Source: Natronorubrum thiooxidans
GTDB lineage: Archaea > Halobacteriota > Halobacteria > Halobacteriales > Natrialbaceae
DNA: 64,000 nucleotides
Direction of reading: 5' to 3'
Assembly: GCF_900156475.1 (NCBI RefSeq)
Contig: NZ_FTNR01000008.1
Coordinates: 124,001-188,000 of the forward strand
Positions within the stretch are counted from its first letter, which is position 1. Each line of letters begins with the position of its first letter. This document shows positions 35,015 through 44,759 of this stretch, piece after piece. The notes beneath the pieces are model-generated. The model ran no database searches. It had not been told where the DNA came from and saw only the letters and a program-made list of their open reading frames with translations. The position numbers and the translations under genes are program-made.

Positions 35015-37159
35015 ATGGATCCAAAGCGCGAGCTGACGAGCGTCGACCTCGCTGCCCTCGTCGGGGAACTCGGGGCCTACGAGGGCGCAAAGCTCGACAA
35101 GGCGTATCTCTACGGCGACGATCTCGTCCGACTCAAGATGCGAGATTTCGACCGCGGCCGCATCGAACTCATCCTCGAGGTCGGCGAGGTCAAACGCGCC
35201 CACACGGTCGCCCCCGAGCGGGTACCCGATGCCCCCGGGCGACCGCCGCAGTTCGCGATGATGCTCCGGAACCGACTCTCCGGGGCTGACTTCGCCGGCG
35301 TCGAGCAGTACGAGTTCGACCGCATCCTCGAGTTCGTCTTCGAGCGCGAGGACGGCACGACTCGGATCATCGTCGAACTGTTCGGGCAGGGAAACGTCGC
35401 CGTCACCGACGGCGAGTACGAAGTGATCGACTGTCTCGAGACGGTGCGACTCAAGTCCCGAACCGTCGTGCCGGGCTCGCGGTATGAGTTCCCCGACAGC
35501 CGACTCAACCCGCTGACAGTCTCCCGAGAGGTGTTCGACCACGAGATGGAGGATTCGGATACGGACGTCGTCCGAACGCTCGCGACCCAACTCAACTTCG
35601 GCGGGCTCTACGCCGAGGAGCTCTGTACCCGCGCCGGCGTCGAGAAAGGGATGGATATCGATGACGCCGACGAGGACGACTACGATCGGCTCTACGAGGC
35701 CGTCGAACGGCTCGCGCTCGACTTGCGAAACGGAAACTTCGACCCGCGACTCTACCTCGAGGACGGGGAAGACGGCGACGATGACGACGAGAACGACGAC
35801 GAGAACGCCCGCGTCGTCGACGCGACGCCGTTCCCACTCGAGGAACACGCTGAACTGGCGGCCGAGCCCTACGACTCGTTTTTGACTGCGCTGGACGACT
35901 ACTTCTTCCGGCTGGAACTCGACGACGAGGAGGAGCCGGACCCAACGACCCAGAAGCCCGATTTCGGCGAGGAGATCGCCAAATACGAGCGGATCATTGA
36001 CCAACAGCAGGGCGCGATCGAGGGGTTCGAACAGCAGGCCGACGACCTTCGGGAGCAAGCTGAGTTGCTGTACGCCGAGTACGGTCTCGTCGACGACATC
36101 CTCTCGACGATTCAGGAGGCCCGCGCACAGGACCGTCCCTGGGACGAGATCGAATCGCGCTTCGAGGAGGGGGCCGAGCGCGGCATCGAGGCCGCCGAGG
36201 CGGTCGCCAACATTGACAGCAGTGAGGGGATCGTGACGGTCGACATCGACGGCGAGCGGATCGACCTCGTCGCCCACGATGGCGTCGAGCAAAACGCCGA
36301 CCGGCTCTACACCGAGGCAAAGCGCATCGGGGAGAAAAAGAAGGGCGCGCTGGCCGCCATCGAGGACACCCGAGAGGATCTCGAGGACGCAAAGCGTCGC
36401 CGCGACGAGTGGGAGGCCGACGACGAGGACGACGAGCAAGCCGACGATGAGGAAGCCGAGGAGAAAAACTGGCTCGAGGTGCCGTCGATCCCCATTCGGG
36501 AGAACGAGCCGTGGTTCGATCGCTTCCGCTGGTTCCACACCAGCGACGGCTATCTCGTGATCGGGGGTCGCAACGCCGACCAGAACGAGGACCTCGTCAA
36601 GAAGTATCTCGAGCCCGGCGATACGGTCCTGCACACGCAGGCCCACGGCGGCCCCGTCACCGTATTGAAGGCGACGGACCCGAGCGAAGCCTCGTCCTCG
36701 GACATCGAGTTGCCCGACTCGAGTATCGAGGAGGCTGCCCAGTTTGCCGTCTCCTACTCGTCGGTCTGGAAGGACGGCCGCTATGCGGGTGACGTCTACG
36801 CCGTCGACTCCGATCAGGTGACGAAAACGCCCGAAAGCGGCGAGTACCTCGAGAAAGGTGGCTTCGCGATCCGGGGCGACCGCACCTACCACCGCGATAC
36901 GCCGGTCGGCGTCGCGGTCGGCATCCAGTGTGAGCCCTACACCCGCGTCATCGGCGGCCCGCCATCGGCAATCGAAGGAACCGCGGAGTCGATGATCGAA
37001 CTCGAGCCGGGACGCTACGCCCAGGCGGACACGGCAAAGCGACTCTATCGGCGCTTCCGTGAGGAGTTCGAAGACGAGTCGTTCGTTCGCAAGATCGCCA
37101 GTCCCGATCGAATTCAACACTTCATGCCGCCGGGCGGCAGCCGGATCGCCGAGGAGTGA
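35015..37159 (+). CDS. rqcH: Ribosome rescue factor RqcH (Rqc2/NEMF homologue)
   Basis: 714 residues. The NFACT-N domain opens the chain (ELTSVDLAALVGELGAYEGA, then FAMMLRNRLSGA), followed by helix-hairpin-helix and a long charged coiled coil, which contains acidic haloarchaeal insertions (DGDDDDENDDEN and DDEDDEQADDEEAEE). The NFACT-R domain is at about 495-600 (WFDRFRWFHTSDGYLVIGG, GRNADQNE). RqcH binds obstructed large ribosomal subunits with tRNA-Ala and adds alanine tails that mark the nascent chain for degradation. Pelota, which splits stalled ribosomes upstream of this step, is encoded 6 kb away in the same window. Start ATG 35015. Confidence 0.93.
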   Translation: MDPKRELTSVDLAALVGELGAYEGAKLDKAYLYGDDLVRLKMRDFDRGRIELILEVGEVKRAHTVAPERVPDAPGRPPQFAMMLRNRLSGADFAGVEQYEFDRILEFVFEREDGTTRIIVELFGQGNVAVTDGEYEVIDCLETVRLKSRTVVPGSRYEFPDSRLNPLTVSREVFDHEMEDSDTDVVRTLATQLNFGGLYAEELCTRAGVEKGMDIDDADEDDYDRLYEAVERLALDLRNGNFDPRLYLEDGEDGDDDDENDDENARVVDATPFPLEEHAELAAEPYDSFLTALDDYFFRLELDDEEEPDPTTQKPDFGEEIAKYERIIDQQQGAIEGFEQQADDLREQAELLYAEYGLVDDILSTIQEARAQDRPWDEIESRFEEGAERGIEAAEAVANIDSSEGIVTVDIDGERIDLVAHDGVEQNADRLYTEAKRIGEKKKGALAAIEDTREDLEDAKRRRDEWEADDEDDEQADDEEAEEKNWLEVPSIPIRENEPWFDRFRWFHTSDGYLVIGGRNADQNEDLVKKYLEPGDTVLHTQAHGGPVTVLKATDPSEASSSDIELPDSSIEEAAQFAVSYSSVWKDGRYAGDVYAVDSDQVTKTPESGEYLEKGGFAIRGDRTYHRDTPVGVAVGIQCEPYTRVIGGPPSAIEGTAESMIELEPGRYAQADTAKRLYRRFREEFEDESFVRKIASPDRIQHFMPPGGSRIAEE

Positions 37160-37297
37160 CTGGTCGGAGCGGGCCAGCAACTCGGCGTGGAAGCAGTTAT
37201 CGAACCGTCCTCGAGGAAGCGATTTTTGTTCCGGGAACGCCACCGAGACACCTCTAGACGGGGTTATACTATGGCTAGTGTTTTTTGTCGACGAGCG

Positions 37298-38767
37298 ATG
37301 GCAAGAACAGTACTGAAGCCAATGAGTGAGACATCAACTGACACGGGAATTCCTCTTCATCTGTCCGACGCTACCCTCGATCGATTCGATGGGGACGACG
37401 TCGTCTGCCTGGTCGACGGGGAGCATTATCCGCCGGTGACGACGGCAACGCTCGACGCACTCGAATCGAACGGCGCGATCGTCTCCGGACTCGTCTTTCT
37501 GGGTGGGACCGAAAAGATCGAGAATCCGACGGCGGAGTTAGCAACGACCGGAACCACAGACGCCGCCCAGATCTACACTGGGAAGGCCGCGGACGGGGAC
37601 GTTCTCGAGGCGATCGAACGGGCGATTCTCGAACAGGACCCGTCGTTCGTCGTCGACCTGTCGGACGAACCGGTCGTGACCTACGAGGACCGATTCGAGA
37701 TCGCATCGACGATCCTGACCCACGGCGTCGACTACGTCGGCGCGGATTTCGTCTTCGAGAGTCCCGAGGCGAACGACGTGCTCGAACAGCCGAGTCTCTC
37801 GATTATCGGGACGGGAAAACGGATCGGCAAGACCGCCGTGGGCGTCTCGATCGCCCGAACGATGGACGAGGAGGGATACGATCCGACGATGGTCTGTATG
37901 GGTCGTGGTGGGCCGCCCGACCCGGTTGTCATCGACACGAGCGAACGGACGATCGACGCGGATGCACTCATCGAACTGGCGGAACGCGGGGAACACGCCG
38001 CGTCGGACTACCTGGAAGACGCGCTGCTCGCCGGCGTGCCCACCGTCGGCTGCAGGCGGTGTGGTGGCGGCATGGCTGGCAATCCCGTCGCCTCGAACGT
38101 CGTTTCCGGTGCCGAGCAGACGGTCGACCTCGCCGACGGCTTCGTTATCATGGAAGGATCGGGTGCGACGATGCCCCCGGTCGAGACGGATGCGAGGATC
38201 GTCCTCATCGGGGCGGCCCAGCCGCTCGAACACATTTTACAGTATTTCGGCCAGTACCGCGTGCAAACGTCGGATCTAGCGGTGGTGACGATGTGCGAGG
38301 AACCGCTTGCAAGCGACGAGAAGGTCCGACAAATCGAAGAGGGGATCACCAGCATCGCCCCGGATCTCGAGTATCTGTTGACGACGTTCAGACCGGAGCC
38401 TGGCGAAGACGTCTCCGGGCGATCGGTCTTCGTCGCCACGACCGCGCCGGAGTCGGTCGCACCCACGATCGAAACAGCTCTCGAGGAGGAACACGGCTGC
38501 GACGTCGTTGGCCTCAGCACCAACCTCTCGAACCGGCCCAAACTCCGAGCTGACCTGGACGAGGGAATGGGTGAGGCCGACGTGTTGCTCACCGAGATCA
38601 AAGCCGCCTCGATCGACGTCGCCGGGCGATACGCGAAGGAGAACGGACTGGAGATCGTGTTCATGCACAACGAGGCGACGCCGATCCGTGGGAGCGTCGA
38701 CAGCCTGGACGCGGGGGTGCTCTCGCTGTGTGAACGAACGCTCGCCGACCGTCAACCGGAGGAATGA
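37298..38767 (+). CDS. cpgS: Cyclic 2,3-diphosphoglycerate synthetase
   Basis: 489 residues from ATG 37298, for which TTATACT (37264-37270) is a reasonable promoter; ATG 37322 (MSETSTDTG) is an equally plausible start giving 481. The family opening VVCLVDGEHYPPV is present. A P-loop GTGKRIGKTAVG near residue 200 binds ATP, followed by MVCMGRGGPPDP and GCRRCGGGMAGNP. The enzyme closes 2,3-diphosphoglycerate to the cyclic anhydride with ATP. The downstream gene overlaps by 4 bp and encodes the kinase making the substrate. cDPG is best known as a potassium-countering solute of thermophilic methanogens, so its presence in a haloarchaeon is noteworthy. Confidence 0.9.
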   Translation: MARTVLKPMSETSTDTGIPLHLSDATLDRFDGDDVVCLVDGEHYPPVTTATLDALESNGAIVSGLVFLGGTEKIENPTAELATTGTTDAAQIYTGKAADGDVLEAIERAILEQDPSFVVDLSDEPVVTYEDRFEIASTILTHGVDYVGADFVFESPEANDVLEQPSLSIIGTGKRIGKTAVGVSIARTMDEEGYDPTMVCMGRGGPPDPVVIDTSERTIDADALIELAERGEHAASDYLEDALLAGVPTVGCRRCGGGMAGNPVASNVVSGAEQTVDLADGFVIMEGSGATMPPVETDARIVLIGAAQPLEHILQYFGQYRVQTSDLAVVTMCEEPLASDEKVRQIEEGITSIAPDLEYLLTTFRPEPGEDVSGRSVFVATTAPESVAPTIETALEEEHGCDVVGLSTNLSNRPKLRADLDEGMGEADVLLTEIKAASIDVAGRYAKENGLEIVFMHNEATPIRGSVDSLDAGVLSLCERTLADRQPEE

Positions 38768-39645
38768 CGGACGTACGCAAAGACGGGAACAGACATCCGT
38801 TCTCGAAGGGCATTCTCGCCACCTCGCTGGCGATTACCGGATTGCCCCTCGAGAAACGATACGAGATCGTCAGGGAGATCGATCGCGAACTCGATCGGGT
38901 CGAGGTCGTCCACTCGAGGGAGATCCAACAGCAGGTACAACGGAAACTCCAAGAGAGAGGGTTGCAGAGAGCAGAGAAATTTTACAGGGTAACCAGACAG
39001 CTGTCTGGGCTGGAGAAACCGCTGTTTATTCTGCTGGGTGGCACCGCAGGGATCGGCAAGTCGACGCTCGCCGTCGAACTCGCTCACCGACTCGACATCA
39101 ACAGGATCATCGAAACCGACACTGTCCGCGAGATCATGCGAAATATGGTGTCGACGGAACTGGTCCCCTCTCTGTACCGGTCCAGTTTCAATACCGACGA
39201 AACGGTGAAAGCCGACCTGGTGGACGACCCCCTCATCTACGGGTTCAACCAGCAGGTCAACGTCGTGAGCACAGGGGTCAAGCCGGTCATCGACAGAGGC
39301 GTCGAAGAGGGCGTGAACTCGATTGTCGACGGCGTCCACGTTGTGCCGGGATATCTGGGGATGGCGGATCGGGACGACTGTCATACGTTTCAGTACGTTC
39401 TCGAGGTGCCGGACAAAACGGAACACGCCAGACGGTTTCAGAGCAGAGCGAACACGAGCAACCGGAACGCCGAACGGTACCTCGAGAACATCGAAGACAT
39501 TCGGACGCTTCAGGAATACATCGTCGAGGAGGGAAAACGGAACGGAGCGACGATTATCGCCAACGAAAATATGGAACAGACGATCGAGGAGATCATGGAC
39601 GACGTGACGACCGAACTGGGGCCGATGGTGGCGTCTCAGGCCTGA
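38764..39645 (+). CDS. pgk2: 2-phosphoglycerate kinase
   Basis: 293 residues. It starts in the ATGA overlap with cpgS; GGAGGA six bases upstream is a clear Shine-Dalgarno sequence, expected for an internal operon gene. The N-terminal ATP-cone-like region (HPFSKGILATSLAITGL) precedes a P-loop kinase domain with Walker A GGTAGIGKST near residue 92 and later GVNSIVDGVHVVPG. It phosphorylates 2-phosphoglycerate to 2,3-diphosphoglycerate, the substrate of the upstream cyclase. The two genes form a complete cDPG operon. Confidence 0.92.
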   Translation: MTDVRKDGNRHPFSKGILATSLAITGLPLEKRYEIVREIDRELDRVEVVHSREIQQQVQRKLQERGLQRAEKFYRVTRQLSGLEKPLFILLGGTAGIGKSTLAVELAHRLDINRIIETDTVREIMRNMVSTELVPSLYRSSFNTDETVKADLVDDPLIYGFNQQVNVVSTGVKPVIDRGVEEGVNSIVDGVHVVPGYLGMADRDDCHTFQYVLEVPDKTEHARRFQSRANTSNRNAERYLENIEDIRTLQEYIVEEGKRNGATIIANENMEQTIEEIMDDVTTELGPMVASQA

Positions 39646-39840
39646 CATGGAGCGTCGAATCCAGTCGTGGCGGTTGGTTCGGCCCTGCAGTCACCGACTG
39701 GGCAGCGACGAACTGCGACGGGGTGGGTTCGGACTCTCGCCGCCGGCGACCGGAAAAACGATGGCGGGCGATGTACCCGAATACACGTCACTCACAGACG
39801 ATGCACGCACGGTCGAACGGTCTAGCAAATACCGAGAAAG

Positions 39841-40635
39841 ATGGTAGTCGCAGACCTCCACGTCCACACGACGAACTCGGATGGATCGCTGACGCTGGCG
39901 ACGCTCCCCGAAGCCGCTGAACGGGCCGGCGTCGAGGCTGTTGCAGTCACCGATCACGATCGAGTTCACCCCGATCTGGATCGGCCGCTGACGACACTCG
40001 AGGGGTTCGAGATCGTTCACGGCATCGAACTGGGCGTGACGACCGGAGCGCTGCGCGTCGACCTGCTCGGCTACGGCGTCCGGCGAACGGAACGCCTGCA
40101 GGAACTGCTCGAGACGGTACAGGCGAATCGGGTCGAGCGCGCGCGACAGATCGTGGCCTGCGTCGAGGATGAACTCGGCGTCGAACTAGCCGTCGACGTC
40201 GAACCCGGAATCCACCGAACGCACATTGCCCGCGCGATCGACCGCAGCGACGCGCCGTACGATTACCGACGGGCCAGAGACGAACTCATCGGAGACGGCT
40301 GTCCGTGCCACGTCCCGCGGACGGTTCCCGAATTCGATCGCGGACGGCGCGTGCTCTCGGAAGCCTGTGGGCTGGTCGGACTCGCACACCCGCTTCGGTA
40401 CGCCGAACCCGAGCATGCACTGGCGCTGACCGCGGATCTCGACGCCGTCGAACTCGCCTATCCCTACGACCGGGCCGTCGACGTTGCGCCCGTTGAGGCG
40501 GTGATCGATGACCACGACCTGGTGCCGACAGGTGGGAGTGACGCCCACGACGACCGACTCGGACGAGCAGGGGTCGACCGATCGACCTACGATCGCGTTC
40601 GATCAAAAATACTGGAGGGAGACGGGCTGGCGTAA
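39841..40635 (+). CDS. PHP-domain metal-dependent phosphoesterase
   Basis: 264 residues. PHP metal motifs in order: DLHVHTTNSDGSL at 5-17, VTDHDRV near 37, GIELGV near 61, LAHPLRY near 180 and GSDAHDD near 240. The overall form matches the single-domain TrpH/RNase AM group, whose members hydrolyse phosphoester bonds in short RNAs or nucleotides such as pAp. Substrate here is unknown. It lies 195 bp after the cDPG operon, same strand. A second, different PHP protein follows after a 500-bp gap. Confidence 0.88.
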   Translation: MVVADLHVHTTNSDGSLTLATLPEAAERAGVEAVAVTDHDRVHPDLDRPLTTLEGFEIVHGIELGVTTGALRVDLLGYGVRRTERLQELLETVQANRVERARQIVACVEDELGVELAVDVEPGIHRTHIARAIDRSDAPYDYRRARDELIGDGCPCHVPRTVPEFDRGRRVLSEACGLVGLAHPLRYAEPEHALALTADLDAVELAYPYDRAVDVAPVEAVIDDHDLVPTGGSDAHDDRLGRAGVDRSTYDRVRSKILEGDGLA

Positions 40636-41138
40636 CAGATCAACAACCTCAACATGGGTCGCGGTCGCTCCGGTCGTGACGTACAGCACTCAGCTGTCGT
40701 TCCTCGCGACAGTCATGTTACCAGTCACCATTGCATTCATGGGTGCTACTGGAGCACAGTGGAGGTCTATATACTCCTCCCCGTGGCTCATATACAGCGT
40801 TATTTACTCTCGATGGTTCGTGAAACATGTGGCGAAAGCCGTGGTTGATCGGTGGAACGAACAGTCGCCGATTGTAGCAGCGTACAACACTCGAGAGACG
40901 TCCGAACTGAGAGAGATGAGCGCAGCCAGCCGGATCGGGCCGTCAACGCTGGCGACAGATGTTACACCGTTATAAAAAGCATGAACGATCGAACGCCGAG
41001 AGTCATCCGTGCGCACTGACGACCCATACTGCAACTGCCGTGTCGATCCGCGGCCGGCATCGATGCCTTCATCGAACCCCCACAACCCACACAAAAATGA
41101 GGAATACCCGCTCACGAGCTAGCCGACCGCCCGTCGCA
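40636..41138. other. 500-bp region between two PHP genes, lower GC, no clear gene
   Basis: The stretch is richer in A+T than its neighbours and carries stop codons in most frames. A plus-strand frame 40715-40975 (86 codons) and a minus-strand frame 40804-41115 (103 codons) are open, but neither has a recognisable domain or acidic haloarchaeal composition. TATA-like boxes occur at 40766-40773 and 40967-40974; the latter could drive the second PHP gene with a long leader. It may be a decayed insertion. Confidence 0.45.
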
Positions 41139-42167
41139 ATGAATCCCTACGCTGACGTCGACTGGGAGACTACCGACCAGTGTCTCTCCCAGTTTCACCT
41201 CCACGAGCCGCGAAACTGGATCGATCCGGAGTCGGCCACTCACGACCCACCCGGCGAGATAGCCGACGGCGGGGACCGAGAGCGATCCTCGCCCGGCGAT
41301 CTCATCGACAAGTACCAGTTCGCCGGCTACAGTGCCCTCGCCGTGACCGAACACGAGTACTACGTCGACGGAACCAAGCACAAAGGCGAGCCCTTCTTCG
41401 AGGATCTCGACGTGACCAGCTGGCCGTGGTCACAGTGGGAGCGCCACGGCGAAGCAGGCGACATGATTCCGATACAGGGTGCCGAGTTGCGCGGAACCGT
41501 TGCGGGGATCGACGAGCGCCACGACATCGTGAGTCTCGGAACCGATCTGGGACACGGTCGCGGACAATCCCTCCTGCAAGTTGCCACCGAAATCGACGAG
41601 CGTGGGGGCGTCTCGTTTCTTCCACACCCCGGCCGATATCCCCAGCCCGAAGGCCTCGAAGCCTACCGGGAGTTATTCGAGCGGGTCGACACCGTGCTCG
41701 GCGTCGAGGCGTTCAACGCGCGGGATCGATATCCCAGCTGTCGAGACATCTGGGACGAGTTGCTCGTCGAGTTCGGATCTCGACGACCGATCTGGGCGTT
41801 CGCAAACGACGATTATCACGCCAGACCACGGTCGCCAGAAACCGAGCGCTTCGATCGCTCTCGAACCGTGCTATTGCTCGACGAGCAATCGCCAGCAGGC
41901 GTCATCGACGCGTTGCGGGCCGGCCGAAGTTACGTTCAGTACAACGGAGACAGTATTGCCCCAGCAATCGACTCGATCAGCGTCGACGACGATCGCGCCC
42001 GCGTCGCGTCGCCGGCGGCGACGTCGGTTCGGTGGATCGGTGACGGCGAACCGATCGACACCGGAACCACCCTCTCGCTGAGCGACGTGTCGAGCACGTA
42101 CGTTCGCGCTGAAGCTTCCGGTCCGGGTGGTTCGGTGAGCTGTACACAACCGCTGTTTCTCTCCTGA
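41139..42167 (+). CDS. PHP-domain protein, larger type
   Basis: 342 residues from ATG 41139. PHP-like motifs: FHLHEPRNW near 20, LAVTEHEYY near 67, IQGAELRG near 107, FLPHPGRYP near 155 and WAFANDDYHAR near 220. The first motif FHLHEP replaces the usual DxHxH Asp with Phe, so metal binding may differ from classical members. A C-terminal beta-rich region (about 270-342) follows, as in PHP proteins that act on carbohydrates or cell-surface material. No signal peptide. Function unknown beyond a likely hydrolase. Confidence 0.78.
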   Translation: MNPYADVDWETTDQCLSQFHLHEPRNWIDPESATHDPPGEIADGGDRERSSPGDLIDKYQFAGYSALAVTEHEYYVDGTKHKGEPFFEDLDVTSWPWSQWERHGEAGDMIPIQGAELRGTVAGIDERHDIVSLGTDLGHGRGQSLLQVATEIDERGGVSFLPHPGRYPQPEGLEAYRELFERVDTVLGVEAFNARDRYPSCRDIWDELLVEFGSRRPIWAFANDDYHARPRSPETERFDRSRTVLLLDEQSPAGVIDALRAGRSYVQYNGDSIAPAIDSISVDDDRARVASPAATSVRWIGDGEPIDTGTTLSLSDVSSTYVRAEASGPGGSVSCTQPLFLS

Positions 42168-42173
42168 GACGGT

Positions 42174-42695
42174 TCAGTCGGTCGAGTCCGCGTTCGCCTC
42201 CTGCTTGTCGACCCACCGCTGCTGAGATTCGTCGTAGGAAGCCCCAAGGGCGATCAGGAAGCCGATGATCGCGGTCACGACCGCGATGGCTCCGACGGCG
42301 ACGATGGCGACCGACAGGAGTTCCCCGGGCAGAACCTGTGCCGAGGTCAACAGTGACACCGCCGTCACGGCTGCAATCAACGCGAGTAGGCGACCGAAGC
42401 GCCCGGTGTCGAGTCCCTCACTGGTTTCGTCGGTGTCAGTGCCAGTGTCCAGCAGTTCGTTGATGATACCGTTGTACTCGTCGTCACGGGAGACGTTGCC
42501 GAGCGAGTGGATCGAATGGGAGACCCACAGCCCAGCGGTGAAGTTGAGCAAGGCGACGAAGGAGACGAGCCCGATCTGTCCTCCGACGAACAGCCCTGCC
42601 AGAATCGCGTTGGCGAACGTGACCACCATGATCGCGTGGACTGTGAGTGACCGCGCCCCAAAGTCTTCGAGAAGTTGGACGTGTGCGAGTTTCAT
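42174..42695 (-). CDS. Membrane protein of unknown function
   Basis: 173 residues. Four membrane helices in two pairs, about 22-40 and 42-65 (ILAGLFVGGQIGLVSFVALL), then about 100-120 and 125-150 (VAIVAVGAIAVVTAIIGFL), with an acidic Asp/Thr-rich cytoplasmic or external loop between. I recognise no family. It is convergent with the PHP gene (6 bp between stops) and divergent from pelA. Confidence 0.75.
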   Translation of the reverse strand: MKLAHVQLLEDFGARSLTVHAIMVVTFANAILAGLFVGGQIGLVSFVALLNFTAGLWVSHSIHSLGNVSRDDEYNGIINELLDTGTDTDETSEGLDTGRFGRLLALIAAVTAVSLLTSAQVLPGELLSVAIVAVGAIAVVTAIIGFLIALGASYDESQQRWVDKQEANADSTD

Positions 42696-42884
42696 ACTCT
42701 CTAGTGGCTTCGAGCGTGCATACCTTGCGCCCCTTACTATGCTACACTATACCAAACGTGACTGTGGTGCGAGTCGATACGAACCCCGGTCGAAACCGAG
42801 ACGCCCCGTCGCCTGGGGCGACTCGAGTCGAGTGCCGCTCGAGGGATCGCAGCCCACTTACCGATACCACGCAAACCCACGGCC

Positions 42885-43952
42885 ATGCAGATCAAAGACC
42901 GGGAGCACGTCGAGGGCGGGCGCGAACGGGTGACCGTCGTTCCCGAAAGCGTCGACGACCTCTGGCACTTGCAGTACGTCTTAGAGCCCGGCGACCGCGT
43001 CGCAGGTGATACGACCCGGCGGATTCAGCGCAACGACGACCAGATGCGTGATACGGGCGGCGAGCGCGAACATATGTGGGTCGCCATCGCCGTCGACGAC
43101 ATCGAGTTCCACAAGTTCGCGAATCGGCTCCGGGTCGGCGGCGAGATCGTCGCCTGCTCGCGGGAAGACCAACTCGGATTTCATCACACCCTGAACGTCG
43201 AGGAGCGCGACGAGCTATCCATCGAGAAACGGTTCAAACCGGACCAGGAGGCCCGCCTCGAGGAAGCCGAGGAGGCGACCGAAAACCCCGACGTCGCGAT
43301 CGCGACCGTCGAGGAGGGGCAGGCCCACGTCCACACAGTCGCCCAGTACGGCACCGAAGAGCGGGCGACGATCACCGGGACGACCGGCAAAGGCGAGTAC
43401 TCCCGCGGGCGCTCGGAGCTGTTCGCCGAACTCGGCACGGTCCTCAAACGGCAGGATGCGGACGCGATCATCCTCGCCGGGCCGGGCTTTACGAAACAGG
43501 ACGCCTACAAGTATTTCGAGCAGAACGAGCCCGAAATCACCGAGCAGATCACGATGGTCGACACCGCAGCAGTCGGCGACCGCGGCGTCCACGAAGTGCT
43601 CAAACGCGGTGCCGTCGCCGACGTCCAACAGGAGACTCGCATCGAGAGCGAGGCCGAATACATCGACGAACTCACGAAACGGATTGCGGAGGGCGCGAAA
43701 GCAGCCTACGGTCCCGAGGAGGTCAAGCAGGCCGCCGAGTTCGGCGCGATCGAACGGCTACTCGTCCTTGACGACCGACTCCGGAAAGAACGTGGCCCCG
43801 ACGGCGAGTGGGCCATCAACGTCGACGACATCGTTCGGACGGCCGAACAGAAAGGCGGCGAGGTCACAGTCTTCTCGAGCGAGTTCCCACCCGGTCAGCA
43901 ACTCGCCAATCTCGGCGGGATTGCGGCACTGCTTCGATATCGACTCGAGTGA
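42885..43952 (+). CDS. pelA: mRNA surveillance protein pelota
   Basis: 355 residues, normal size. Domain A ([36 protein letters not shown]) is followed by the eRF1-like central domain ([18 protein letters not shown]) and C-terminal domain ([47 protein letters not shown]). No GGQ motif, as expected, since pelota does not hydrolyse peptidyl-tRNA. With ABCE1 it splits stalled ribosomes. A perfect 8-bp hairpin spans its stop codon. Confidence 0.95.
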   Translation: MQIKDREHVEGGRERVTVVPESVDDLWHLQYVLEPGDRVAGDTTRRIQRNDDQMRDTGGEREHMWVAIAVDDIEFHKFANRLRVGGEIVACSREDQLGFHHTLNVEERDELSIEKRFKPDQEARLEEAEEATENPDVAIATVEEGQAHVHTVAQYGTEERATITGTTGKGEYSRGRSELFAELGTVLKRQDADAIILAGPGFTKQDAYKYFEQNEPEITEQITMVDTAAVGDRGVHEVLKRGAVADVQQETRIESEAEYIDELTKRIAEGAKAAYGPEEVKQAAEFGAIERLLVLDDRLRKERGPDGEWAINVDDIVRTAEQKGGEVTVFSSEFPPGQQLANLGGIAALLRYRLE

Positions 43953-43964
43953 AGGCGAGTCGAT
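43939..43964 (+). terminator. Hairpin spanning the pelA stop codon
   Basis: ATCGACTC (43939-43946) pairs with GAGTCGAT (43957-43964) around a 10-nt loop containing the TGA stop (43950-43952). It lies in the 45-bp space between convergent pelA and the TrmB-type gene and may mark transcript ends. Not related in sequence to the TGA-linked palindromes. Confidence 0.35.
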
Positions 43965-43997
43965 TGCCGGCGACGCGGTTTCGAGGGGGAGACTCGG

Positions 43998-44759
43998 TCA
44001 GTCGGCGTCGGGCTGTACCTCGTCGCTTGCTTCGATCAACTGGATCAGCACGGACGCAAACAGCGAGTCGGCGCTCCAGATCGCCGTCTCGCTGAGGTCG
44101 CCGTCGACGACGCTCAACAGGAGGCTCTTGTTGTCGACGATGACGATCCGGCCCGACCGCTGGTCGTCGTCACGGTGGGTCGGTGGGATCGCAGTCTCGA
44201 CACCTTCGAGCGCTCCTAGTCGCTCTTGGACTGTGTCCGTGCGGCTGAGTACGAGCACCGACACGCCGGCGGCGGCCTGCTCCTCGAGTGTCCGTTCGAT
44301 CGAATCCGTGACGAGCGATGGCAGCCGCGTCCCGAAGACGATCGTCTCCTCGGCTTGCGAGAGCAGATCGACGACGCGGTCGTCGACGCGGTCGCGACTG
44401 CGAACGGTCCAGATATCCTCCTGAGTCTCCTCGGTCGCCGACTCCTGTTTGACCGCGTCGACGTACTCGAAGGCCCGCTCGCGTTCGCGTTCGAACCGTT
44501 CCTCGAGCGTGGTCTGTGCTTCCTCGATGCTCACCGGCCGATAGCGGATCGGGTTCGACTGCTGGATCTCGAGCAGGCCACGGTCCTCTAGGCTCTCGGC
44601 GACGCTGTAGACCTGCGAGCGGGGAACGTCGGTGACGCTGGCGACGTCGCGTGCCGTCCCGGAGCCCAGTCGGTGGAGGGCGATGAAGACCTTGGCTTCG
44701 TAGCTAGTGAGCCCGAGTCGCTCGAACGCGTCGACGGCCTCGCTTTCGTCGGCAGTCAC
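43998..44759 (-). CDS. TrmB-family transcriptional regulator
   Basis: 253 residues from GTG 44759. The N-terminal winged helix is typical of TrmB (LGLTSYEAKVFIALHRLGSGTARDVA, VPRSQVYSVAESLEDRGLLE), then a coiled dimerisation helix (about 85-115) and a C-terminal effector domain resembling the phospholipase-D-like TrmB sensor part (VFGTRLPSLVTDSIERTLEE). The start overlaps the stop of the RND gene (GTGA) and is preceded by GAGGTGA, so the two are translated from one message. It probably senses a substrate of the exporter and controls the operon. Confidence 0.87.
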   Translation of the reverse strand: MTADESEAVDAFERLGLTSYEAKVFIALHRLGSGTARDVASVTDVPRSQVYSVAESLEDRGLLEIQQSNPIRYRPVSIEEAQTTLEERFERERERAFEYVDAVKQESATEETQEDIWTVRSRDRVDDRVVDLLSQAEETIVFGTRLPSLVTDSIERTLEEQAAAGVSVLVLSRTDTVQERLGALEGVETAIPPTHRDDDQRSGRIVIVDNKSLLLSVVDGDLSETAIWSADSLFASVLIQLIEASDEVQPDAD

